From an uncultured Thiotrichaceae bacterium (GTDB lineage: Bacteria; Pseudomonadota; Gammaproteobacteria; Thiotrichales; Thiotrichaceae): DNA of 13,144 nucleotides. The notes below the pieces were generated by a model, which was not told the origin of the DNA, searched no databases, and saw nothing but the letters and a program-made list of their open reading frames with translations. Made by a program: the position numbers and the translations under genes. The stretch covers positions 1 to 13,144 of the forward strand of contig CALHAO010000287.1 of NCBI GenBank assembly GCA_937931765.1, read 5' to 3'. This document shows, piece after piece, positions 1 to 5,948 of the stretch (positions are counted from its first letter, which is position 1; each line of letters begins with the position of its first letter).

Positions 1-296
1 TGGATGCCTGTATCACCTCACAATTTGAGCAACAAGTACGTATGGTGTGTAATCTGCCATTTGGTAGCACAGAGCAACACACACCCGTAGCCATGACCAA
101 CCTGCTGGGTGATGTCTGGGGGGATGATCAGCCGCAATGGGATGTATTGTTAAGTAGCCCTAACAGTAAGCTGCATTTATATGGTAAACACGAAGCACGT
201 CCGGGCCGCAAGATGGGCCATTTCTGTACGCTAGATCAGAATATAGATCGTGCGATTCAGGCAGCAGATGAGTTATTTGTGGGATTACAGGGATAA
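1..296 (+). CDS. purK: PurK C-terminal end (5-(carboxyamino)imidazole ribonucleotide synthase), partial
   Basis: This is the last 97 codons of a gene that begins left of the window; the first complete codon is at position 3 and the stop is at 294-296. PurK is the ATP-grasp enzyme that carboxylates aminoimidazole ribonucleotide with bicarbonate in de novo purine synthesis. The visible part reads as its C-terminal domain: QFEQQVR, then NLPFGST, NLLGDVWG, and the family hallmark LYGKHEARPGRKMGH near the end. The ATG at 42 lies inside the domain and is not a real start. The methyltransferase gene starts 4 bases after the stop, so the two are probably co-transcribed. The assignment rests on the C-terminal motifs only, because the ATP-grasp core is outside the window. 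Confidence 0.9.
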   Translation, partial: DACITSQFEQQVRMVCNLPFGSTEQHTPVAMTNLLGDVWGDDQPQWDVLLSSPNSKLHLYGKHEARPGRKMGHFCTLDQNIDRAIQAADELFVGLQG

Positions 297-300
297 ACAG

Positions 301-900
301 ATGAAAAATGATAGTAGTTACCTACAAGAAATTCGCAAAGACCTGCGCTTCGATGCTGAACTATGCGGTCAGCCTTTAAAGTTTTCCAGTACCTGGGGCA
401 TTTTTTCCCCACGCGAGATTGATGAGGGCACAGAGTTACTCATGCGCTACATCAAAGTTGAACCAACTGATGATTGTTTTGACCTGGGTTGTGGCTATGG
501 GCCGGTGGGACTGGCAATGGCCAGGCTAGCGCCACAAGGGCAAACCATGCTGGTCGACAAAGATTTCATGGCGGTGGAATATTCCAACCGTAATGCCAAG
601 CTGAATAATATTAGTAACGCCACAGCTCAATTGAGCAACGCCTTCCAGCATATCGATAAAACACAAAAATTTGATGTTATTGCCTCCAACGTACCCGCCA
701 AGGTCGGCAAAGAAATGATGACTATTATGCTAACTGATGCCCGGCATCATCTGAAGCCGGGTGGACGTATCTATCTGGTGACGATCAACGGATTGCGCGA
801 ATATATGAAGCGCAATCTCAAAGAAGTATTCGGCAATTTCAAGAAACTGAAACAGGGTAAAAACTACACTGTTTCATACGCCGAAAAAGAAGCTGATTAA
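301..900 (+). CDS. Class I SAM-dependent methyltransferase (small-domain / RsmC-like)
   Basis: This 199-aa protein has a Rossmann-type methyltransferase fold. The SAM-binding motif I, DLGCGYGPVG, is at residues 61-70. An acidic residue follows strand 2 (LVDKD, 84-88), and SNVPAKVGKE sits at 129-138, where related MTS-family RNA/protein N-methyltransferases carry NPP(F/Y). LKPGGRIYLV (151-160) is the usual post-motif strand. I chose the ATG at 301 because AGGGA lies about 8 bases upstream. An in-frame ATG at 250 would overlap purK and add 17 residues of no visible family character. The gene follows purK by 4 bases and overlaps the opposing kinase gene by 4 bases at its end. The family is clear but the substrate is unknown: rRNA (RsmC-like) is possible, and the altered NPP motif weakens that. 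Confidence 0.82.
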   Translation: MKNDSSYLQEIRKDLRFDAELCGQPLKFSSTWGIFSPREIDEGTELLMRYIKVEPTDDCFDLGCGYGPVGLAMARLAPQGQTMLVDKDFMAVEYSNRNAKLNNISNATAQLSNAFQHIDKTQKFDVIASNVPAKVGKEMMTIMLTDARHHLKPGGRIYLVTINGLREYMKRNLKEVFGNFKKLKQGKNYTVSYAEKEAD

Positions 901-1895
901 GCAGCAGCTTCAGCCAGTGCCGCCTGATGATCAGCCTGACTCAGGCGCGCACCAAAGACAGACACTACTTTAGCCGCAGCATTATTAGCCAGCTTTCCGG
1001 CCTGCTCATCATTCATGCCTTGAGTAACGCCATACAGGAAAGCTCCGGCAAACATATCACCGGCACCGTTAGTATCCAGCGCTTTAACTGCCTGAGTTGG
1101 AATTTGTGCACGACTGCCATCAGCGTTAACTACCAGCGCACCATCAGCACCCAAAGTAACCACCAACTTCTGAGTCTTTTTTATCAACACGTCGATAGCC
1201 GCTTCCATTGAATCAGCGCCACTATAAATCATGGCTTCTTCCTGATTACAGAACAGAATATCCACGCCTTCACCGATAACTTCATCAACACCGTCTTTAA
1301 AGTAAGTCACCATCGAAGGATCAGAGAAAGTATAAGCAAACTTAATCCCATTTTCTGCCGCCACCTTACGCGCCTCCAACACCGCAGCACGGGATACGTC
1401 GGAAGTTACCAGATAGCCTTCAGCATACAGATATTTAGAATCTTTTAATTCTTCAAAATGAACTTCTGAAGCAGAGAAATCAGCAGTAATGCCCAAAAAG
1501 GTATTCATCGTGCGCTCTGCATCCGGCGTTACCATGACCATGCATTTACCGGTCACACCATCAATATTCAAACGATCCAGCCCGGTATCAACACCAGCAG
1601 CATGCAGGTCATCTTTATAGAAGGTGCCAAACTCGTCATTCGCTACTTTACAGGCATAAAATGTTTTGCCACCAAACTGACTGATCGCCACAATGGTATT
1701 TGCCGCAGAACCACCGCCAGCTCTTTTCTTCAGGCCAAATGAATTGGTCAGGCCCGCAAGCAATTCATGATGCTTGTCTTCATCAATCAGCGTCATCAAT
1801 CCTTTTTCAATGTTCTGATCAGCAAGAAATGCTTCAGTCACTTCGAACTCTTTATCAACCAATGCATTGCCGATTCCGTACACGTCATACTTCAT
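897..1895 (-). CDS. PfkB-family carbohydrate/nucleoside kinase, adenosine kinase-like
   Basis: This 332-aa cytoplasmic kinase belongs to the ribokinase/PfkB family, which phosphorylates sugars or nucleosides with ATP. The N-terminus DVYGIGNALVD is typical of the adenosine-kinase branch. The substrate-binding signature RAGGGSAANTIVAISQFGG is at residues 58-76. The second PfkB signature, DTNGAGDMFAGAFLYG, is at 274-289 with the catalytic base Asp280 in GAGD. The length fits the family. The ATG at 1895 has a modest GGA about 8 bases upstream. The gene is convergent with the methyltransferase gene; the stops overlap (897-900), leaving no room for a dedicated terminator between them. Adenosine salvage to AMP is the most likely role and would fit with purine synthesis next door. 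Another nucleoside or sugar (for example inosine or guanosine) cannot be excluded from sequence alone. Confidence 0.85.
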   Translation of the reverse strand: MKYDVYGIGNALVDKEFEVTEAFLADQNIEKGLMTLIDEDKHHELLAGLTNSFGLKKRAGGGSAANTIVAISQFGGKTFYACKVANDEFGTFYKDDLHAAGVDTGLDRLNIDGVTGKCMVMVTPDAERTMNTFLGITADFSASEVHFEELKDSKYLYAEGYLVTSDVSRAAVLEARKVAAENGIKFAYTFSDPSMVTYFKDGVDEVIGEGVDILFCNQEEAMIYSGADSMEAAIDVLIKKTQKLVVTLGADGALVVNADGSRAQIPTQAVKALDTNGAGDMFAGAFLYGVTQGMNDEQAGKLANNAAAKVVSVFGARLSQADHQAALAEAAA

Positions 1896-1982
1896 AATTT
1901 TTCCATATTTAAACTTAAGTGCAGCTCTTTTACCGCATAGGATTCATTTTTTCCAGTCCCGAAAACAAGATAAGCACACTAA

Positions 1983-2042
1983 TTACTGTGAAAGTCGCAG
2001 ACTTTCATGCTTGCGGGGTGTAGTTCCTGCATGCGTGTTACT
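1983..2042 (+). repeat. Dispersed hairpin repeat, copy 1
   Basis: TTACTGT (1983-1989) is followed by a perfect 7-bp inverted repeat, GAAAGTC-GCA-GACTTTC (1990-2006), then ATGCTTGCGG (2007-2016), a less conserved 20-base stretch containing CATGCG, and a closing TTACT at 2038-2042. It aligns without gaps to copy 2 (3866-3925), and its first half aligns to copy 3 on the minus strand (12429-12459). The stem can extend by T1989-A2007 and two G-T pairs. It lies in a non-coding gap. Confidence 0.75.
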
Positions 2043-2097
2043 TACAAACAGAGCTTCAGCCTTGATTCAGCATCAGAATTGAGGGTTATAAACAAAG

Positions 2098-2106
2098 TTA
2101 TCCACA
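2098..2106 (+). promoter_or_regulatory. DnaA box (perfect)
   Basis: TTATCCACA matches the DnaA consensus TTATNCACA exactly. A one-mismatch box, TTATAAACA, lies 3 bases upstream at 2086-2094 on the same strand. Confidence 0.55.
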
Positions 2107-2310
2107 GAAATATACAGAGAGGTGTAAGTGATTTTTAGCGCAGCAGCAGCTACAAAATGGCAATTAGTGAACAAAAGAAGTGCTTAAAGCTCAATTTACC
2201 CCCAAATAGAGGGCAAATAGGGCAGAAAACAACATTTATAAGCTTTTACACATCAATAGAGAAATTTTCAAGGCAAAAGCATCTAATTATACATTGATAA
2301 TAAAAACTAG

Positions 2311-2319
2311 TTATCCACA
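2311..2319 (+). promoter_or_regulatory. DnaA box (perfect)
   Basis: A second exact TTATCCACA, in the same orientation, follows an AT-rich stretch. A one-mismatch box, TTTTACACA, is at 2244-2252. Two further exact TTATNCACA sites on this strand lie inside the neighbouring FimV-like gene (3013-3021 and 3202-3210). Confidence 0.55.
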
Positions 2320-2339
2320 AAATTTATTCGGTGAAACTG

Positions 2340-3617
2340 CTAGTACTCTTCTTTCTCAAATTGGCGGATTTCATTCTGCACAATAAATGCACGAATCACC
2401 AAAAATAGAATGAATATCAGCGAGAGCAATACCGCAGCCCATGCAACCGGTGACACAGAATAGAACCGTGAAGTAGTGCCCGCTGCTTTGGTTAAGCCCA
2501 CTTGCTGACCATTCATCAACTGTGACAATGAGACGCTGCTTCCACTGTCAGTTTCAACAGCGTTAGTAGGCTTAGAAGCTGTGTTAATAGGATTCATCGC
2601 CCCAGTGGTCTCGGCACTGCCTTCATCCGCCCAAATCTTAGCTGCAGTCGTACCATCATTTTTTGCAGGCTGATCATCCGAAGTCACTGCCGCCAACTTA
2701 ATGTGTGGCTTACCCTGCTCTTGTTTTGCCTGTGCCGGTACGCTTCCCGGACTCAATTCTTTCAGCTTATTATACAGACGCATATTATCAGCATGTTGCG
2801 ACTTAATAGCCTCACTGGCACTTTTCAAAGAAGCCTGTAGTGTTTTGATGTGGTTATCTTTCTGAGTAAGGATAGTACGTAATTCTTTAAGCTCGTAGCT
2901 CAACGCATCCAATTGAGCCTGAATCTGCGGGTCAGCCTTCTGAGTCTTGGCCAGGCTTTGTTTTTGTTGCTCCCGAGCTTCAGCCAATTCCTCCTTCAGC
3001 AACTGGTTTTCTTTATGCACAGCCTGAAGCTCTTGCTTGATAATGCGTAGCTGCTCCGGAACCGGCATACCCTCGGTAATGGTGTCAGGAACAGGTTCCG
3101 GTACTACTTCAGCAATCGAAGTGACTGCAGCTTCAGGTACTGATTCAGACTTGGTGGTCAGTGGAGCAGTAGTTTGCTCAGAAACAGCCGTCTGAGTTGT
3201 CTTATCCACACCCGCTTCTGTTGCGGGAGCAGAACCTGCTAGCTTTTTCGTAAGCTCAGCCGGTACTGGCGCATGAGTGGCGACATAGCGTTTCTTTTTC
3301 CAGCGTGTATTGTGCCGCTGCACCATGCTGATGGCACTTTTCCTGCTGATAGCCAACACCTCAGCTTCAGTCGGTGCCAACATATACGCATCTCTGCGCA
3401 AGGAGTTGATATTATTGACGGTAAAGGCATGTTTATTCTTATCATAAATAGCCATTATCACCTGCTGAGTCGCCGCTTTCTTGGTAGGACGTAGTGTTTC
3501 GGCTATCTTCCACAAAGTGTCATTTCGTCCAATCGGACCATAAACATCCTGCGCAGCCTGTACCGGTACGGATAATGCCAGCCCCAGTAGCATCATCATA
3601 AAGAGTCGTCTAAACAT
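2340..3617 (-). CDS. FimV-like inner-membrane protein: LysM-like domain, coiled coil, C-terminal membrane helix
   Basis: From the chosen start this is a 425-aa protein. Residues 1-22 form a signal peptide ending in VQA-AQ. Residues about 25-82 match the FimV N-terminal peptidoglycan-binding region: DVYGPIGRNDTLWKIAETLR, then INSLRRDAYMLAPTEAEV. A Thr/Ala/Pro/Glu-rich linker follows, then a long coiled coil (about 186-288), another low-complexity linker, and one membrane helix at 391-413 with a short charged tail. FimV-type proteins help organise the cell pole, type IV pili and type II secretion. This one is about half the usual FimV length and has no room for the cytoplasmic TPR domain. I chose the ATG at 3617 because a signal peptide begins there and GGGAAG lies about 8 bases upstream. 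The frame stays open to 3713, but that extension lacks secretion character. It may be a short FimV paralogue rather than FimV itself. Confidence 0.75.
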   Translation of the reverse strand: MFRRLFMMMLLGLALSVPVQAAQDVYGPIGRNDTLWKIAETLRPTKKAATQQVIMAIYDKNKHAFTVNNINSLRRDAYMLAPTEAEVLAISRKSAISMVQRHNTRWKKKRYVATHAPVPAELTKKLAGSAPATEAGVDKTTQTAVSEQTTAPLTTKSESVPEAAVTSIAEVVPEPVPDTITEGMPVPEQLRIIKQELQAVHKENQLLKEELAEAREQQKQSLAKTQKADPQIQAQLDALSYELKELRTILTQKDNHIKTLQASLKSASEAIKSQHADNMRLYNKLKELSPGSVPAQAKQEQGKPHIKLAAVTSDDQPAKNDGTTAAKIWADEGSAETTGAMNPINTASKPTNAVETDSGSSVSLSQLMNGQQVGLTKAAGTTSRFYSVSPVAWAAVLLSLIFILFLVIRAFIVQNEIRQFEKEEY

Positions 3618-3920
3618 TTGAAAAACTTCCCATTCGTTCAAAATATGCATGTCAATGTCATCGAAGATTGCGTAGCCCAGCCCCTTTCTTAAATCAGGCT
3701 TTGCCATCCTCATTAAGTACCATGCTGCTTATTGTGTTTTTAATATATAGCTAATTCTGACATTAAATGCTGTTGAACAACAGACAAATGGTGAATTCTT
3801 GCCACCATAAGGGCAAATACTAGCCAACACAGGCCGCATATCAAATGCAGCCTGTGTTGGAATTCTTACTGTAGAAGTCACAGACTTCTATGCTTGCGGA
3901 GTATAATCGCTACATGCGCC
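3618..3920. other. 303-base intergenic region with two inverted-repeat elements
   Basis: No supported gene is present. It contains an 11-bp inverted repeat (3824-3860) and most of hairpin-repeat copy 2 (3866-3925), which runs into the stop codon of the 487-aa gene. An 8-base direct repeat GAATTCTT occurs at 3793-3800 and 3860-3867. The promoter of the FimV-like gene should lie at about 3640-3760, but I see no strong pair of boxes. Confidence 0.55.
3824..3860. repeat. Strong inverted repeat (11 bp plus inner 4 bp)
   Basis: The arms CCAACACAGGC (3824-3834) and GCCTGTGTTGG (3850-3860) are perfectly complementary. After one mismatch, the inner arms GCAT (3836-3839) and ATGC (3845-3848) continue the stem, leaving a 5-base loop. 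Neither strand has a run of T after it, so it is not a standard intrinsic terminator. It lies about 60 bases past the stop of the 487-aa gene and could protect or end that transcript. Confidence 0.75.
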
Positions 3921-3925
3921 TTACT
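3866..3925 (+). repeat. Dispersed hairpin repeat, copy 2
   Basis: TTACTGT (3866-3872) is followed by the perfect stem AGAAGTC-ACA-GACTTCT (3873-3889), then ATGCTTGCGG (3890-3899), a variable stretch, CATGCG, and a closing TTACT (3921-3925). Relative to copy 1, the first two stem bases are changed on one side and compensated on the other. The closing TTACT is part of TTACTGTGAAA, whose TTA is the reverse complement of the 487-aa gene's stop codon. The element therefore abuts the end of that gene. Confidence 0.75.
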
Positions 3926-5384
3926 GTGAAATAGCTCTATTTAAATCAACTGCCTCCACATACCTTGGCGCAAGTACATACTTCGGCTTACCCACACCAC
4001 CTTCCGTATTTCGGGTCACCACCGTTTCCTGCTCAAGGTGCTGGAGGATTAACTGAGCGATTTGTTGACGCTGCGGTTTACCAATCATTGATGGCTTAAC
4101 ACCCAGTAATTCAGATTTATGCTTAATGATATTGGTCACTGCATCTGTTACCGGACGAACTGTTGGCCGGATTTCACCATTCAAAACCAGGTTCCTTACC
4201 TCGGTATAAATCAGCTTAAAAAACCGCTTCTTCGTAAACTCAGGCTCTTTTACCGTCACATCGCTGTCCGCATATTCCGGCTTTGCTTGTTCAGGAGCAA
4301 TTGCTGAAGCTATAGGTGCTTCGTGCGTTACTGCTGGTGAAGCGGCATCTTCCCACTCAGGTGACACCCAATCCAAATACTCTTCACGCAAATCATTAGC
4401 ACGATCATGAGGGATAGGCCCTTTACCTTCCTGAAGCGAGGCTTCAGCAGGAATATTACTGCCAAACTCGTCATTGTTGATCCGCCGCCCACGTGTATCC
4501 CGACCCAACAGACGCAGGGCACGTTTGTGATCAGCTACATAAGCTCCTACAAAATGGAATGCGTACTCAAATGTTCCAATAATAATGATCGAGAACAAGA
4601 AAGACGCCCAAATACCAGTCACACCAAATAACTGCTTGAGCAAACGAATCATTGCGTAGTGCTTATCCTCATCGTACTCCAGCGCCTTGGCCGTTGAAAT
4701 GGCTGATTGCAAAGCCGCTGCATTGGAAGTACTGGTAGCCTGCATCTCCATATTGACACGTGCCTGCGCTGCTGCCACACGGCCTTTGGCATCAGCTAAC
4801 TGTTCCCGCAAATTACGGAACGTAACCGTTTCACAAGAATTACAACGATTCTTATTATCAATCCGGGTTTGTATTTTTGCGGCTTTTTGCTGAGCACGCG
4901 CTAACTCAGATGCTGCAACTCCTGATAATACCGGTGCTGTCGAAAGCGTTGATATGCTACCTAAGGTTGCTTTAAAGACAGCCGAACCTTCAGAGCGTGC
5001 CCTTACGGTTGCATCTTCACGCTCCATTGACTGAGAAATTTCCGAGAACAGACCGAAAAAGACCACAATAAAGGTCGCTATTAACGCTGCCTGGCCTTTG
5101 TAACCTGAAGCGTATAAGAATGCCTGGGCAGCCGTTATAACAGCAGTAATTCCCAAACCGAGGAAGGCGTTCATCCACTGCTCACCTGTCCAGGTATCCG
5201 GTGTCATTTCACCACCGACAAAATACTTCACCACAAAGAAGGCTGAAGCAAGAAATGCAGCAATGGCTGCGACTAATAACCACATCTCAGCCTTACGTAA
5301 GTCACTGAGTATTTCACGCAATGATTTCGTCCGGATCAGGAACGCCGGGCGGTCCAACTTGGTATTTTGTTGAAAATCCTTCAT
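3921..5384 (-). CDS. Unrecognised membrane protein: four TM helices, coiled coil, possible winged-helix C-terminus
   Basis: I do not recognise this 487-aa family. A basic N-terminus precedes predicted membrane helices at about 34-55, 72-92 and 98-115. An Ala/Lys/Arg-rich coiled-coil segment spans about 155-235 and contains a CNSC pair (Cys181, Cys184). A fourth helix at about 256-283 is followed by basic residues and an acidic, Pro/Ala-rich linker (about 310-382). The tail (about 385-475) has an alpha-rich, basic pattern ending in a beta-like GKPKYVLAPRY segment, which could be a winged helix-turn-helix. The ATG at 5384 has AGGAGA about 8 bases upstream. It follows the 113-aa membrane-protein gene by 85 bases on the same strand, so the two may form one transcript. 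The pairing of membrane helices with a possible nucleic-acid-binding tail would suit DNA tethering or signalling, but that is conjecture. Confidence 0.75.
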   Translation of the reverse strand: MKDFQQNTKLDRPAFLIRTKSLREILSDLRKAEMWLLVAAIAAFLASAFFVVKYFVGGEMTPDTWTGEQWMNAFLGLGITAVITAAQAFLYASGYKGQAALIATFIVVFFGLFSEISQSMEREDATVRARSEGSAVFKATLGSISTLSTAPVLSGVAASELARAQQKAAKIQTRIDNKNRCNSCETVTFRNLREQLADAKGRVAAAQARVNMEMQATSTSNAAALQSAISTAKALEYDEDKHYAMIRLLKQLFGVTGIWASFLFSIIIIGTFEYAFHFVGAYVADHKRALRLLGRDTRGRRINNDEFGSNIPAEASLQEGKGPIPHDRANDLREEYLDWVSPEWEDAASPAVTHEAPIASAIAPEQAKPEYADSDVTVKEPEFTKKRFFKLIYTEVRNLVLNGEIRPTVRPVTDAVTNIIKHKSELLGVKPSMIGKPQRQQIAQLILQHLEQETVVTRNTEGGVGKPKYVLAPRYVEAVDLNRAISQ

Positions 5385-5430
5385 AATTACAGTCTCCTGT
5401 TAAATCGTACTCAATGAATGACACAGGTTC

Positions 5431-5467
5431 GGATCAGAGAAAGTTGCAGCTTTCTTTGATCCTTTTT
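5431..5467 (+). terminator. Intercistronic hairpin with plus-strand T-run (terminator-like)
   Basis: GGATCAGAGAAAG (5431-5443) and CTTTCTTTGATCC (5450-5462) form a 13-bp stem with one G-T pair and a 6-base loop. TTTTT follows at 5463-5467. As RNA this is a textbook intrinsic terminator only on the plus strand; on the minus strand the wobble becomes A-C and an A-run precedes the stem. Both flanking genes are on the minus strand, and the hairpin begins 7 bases past the upstream gene's stop. It may block antisense transcription or stabilise mRNA between the two cistrons. Confidence 0.6.
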
Positions 5468-5469
5468 GC

Positions 5470-5811
5470 TTACATCCAACCTGCTAATAGCAATAACACA
5501 CCTACGAACCAAATCATGTGCCCGTCCGAACGCAGGTTATAGGCGGCGAAAATTGCACCAATCAACCCCAATCCGATAAACACATAGGGTAAGTGCAACA
5601 TTGCACTGGCAATATCGTTGATCTGTTGCACACCAGGCATCATCACCAGTAGCGCCCATACACCGACGGCCCAGATAACCAGTATTCCTCTTATCACTTT
5701 CCATAACTCGCCATATTCAATAGATCCATCAGACCCATGACCTGCATCATCAATGTCGACAGGAGATGATAAAACAGCCTGACTTTTAATTTGTGTATTT
5801 ACATTCATCAT
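5470..5811 (-). CDS. Small membrane protein of unknown function (113 aa)
   Basis: I do not recognise the family. A polar N-terminal segment of about 35 residues, rich in Asp, Gly and Ser, is followed by three predicted membrane helices at about 41-59, 74-91 and 98-112, with almost nothing after the last. GGAG lies 4 bases before the first ATG (5811) and 7 before the second (5808), so translation more likely starts at 5808, giving 112 aa. The gene starts only about 20 bases downstream of the T-run of the terminator after lexA, and it precedes the 487-aa membrane-protein gene by 85 bases. The two are probably partners. No catalytic motif is visible, so it may be a structural or accessory subunit. 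Confidence 0.7.
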   Translation of the reverse strand: MMNVNTQIKSQAVLSSPVDIDDAGHGSDGSIEYGELWKVIRGILVIWAVGVWALLVMMPGVQQINDIASAMLHLPYVFIGLGLIGAIFAAYNLRSDGHMIWFVGVLLLLAGWM

Positions 5812-5830
5812 GTAACTCCAATCAGTTATT

Positions 5831-5865
5831 TAAAAAGGCAGTGTTATGGGCGGCCACAACACTGC
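5831..5865 (-). terminator. Intrinsic terminator downstream of lexA
   Basis: On the minus strand, GCAGTGTTGTGG and CCATAACACTGC (5854-5865 and 5838-5849) form a 12-bp stem with one G-U pair and a CCGC loop, followed by CTTTTT (5837-5832). It lies about 84 bases past the lexA stop. It ends just 20 bases before the ATG of the 113-aa gene, so it either terminates lexA or acts as an attenuator for that gene. Confidence 0.8.
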
Positions 5866-5871
5866 TTGAAA

Positions 5872-5896
5872 GACCCCGCATTAGTGGAGGGGGGTC
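5872..5896 (-). repeat. Hairpin preceding the lexA terminator
   Basis: GACCCC (5872-5877) and GGGGTC (5891-5896) can form a 6-bp G/C-rich stem with a 13-base loop. It lies 6 bases from the terminator stem, on the lexA side. I see no alternative pairing with the terminator arms, so there is no direct support for a two-state attenuator. Confidence 0.4.
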
Positions 5897-5948
5897 AAGG
5901 GGCATAAAACTATATAAAAACCAAAATTAACCTTATATTTTAAAAGTC

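Larger units (their letters stand above)
1896..2339. other. 444-base AT-rich intergenic region with DnaA boxes and a hairpin repeat
   Basis: I see no convincing coding sequence here. It holds one copy of a dispersed hairpin repeat (1983-2042) and two perfect DnaA boxes TTATCCACA (2098-2106 and 2311-2319). Two 9-mers with one mismatch to TTATNCACA lie on the same strand (2086-2094 and 2244-2252). A short direct repetition around CAAATAG occurs at 2203-2222. The stretch from about 2230 to 2335 is notably AT-rich. No GATC occurs in the gap. It lies upstream of the minus-strand adenosine-kinase-like gene and downstream of the minus-strand FimV-like gene, so promoter elements for the kinase should also be here. 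I could not identify a clear -35/-10 pair. Confidence 0.6.

Noticed and set aside
1319..1332. GGATCAGAGAAAGT shared between the kinase gene and the hairpin at 5431-5444
   Set aside because: A 14-base exact match between two places in 13 kb is about what chance predicts, and the first copy is ordinary coding sequence without the stem's second arm.
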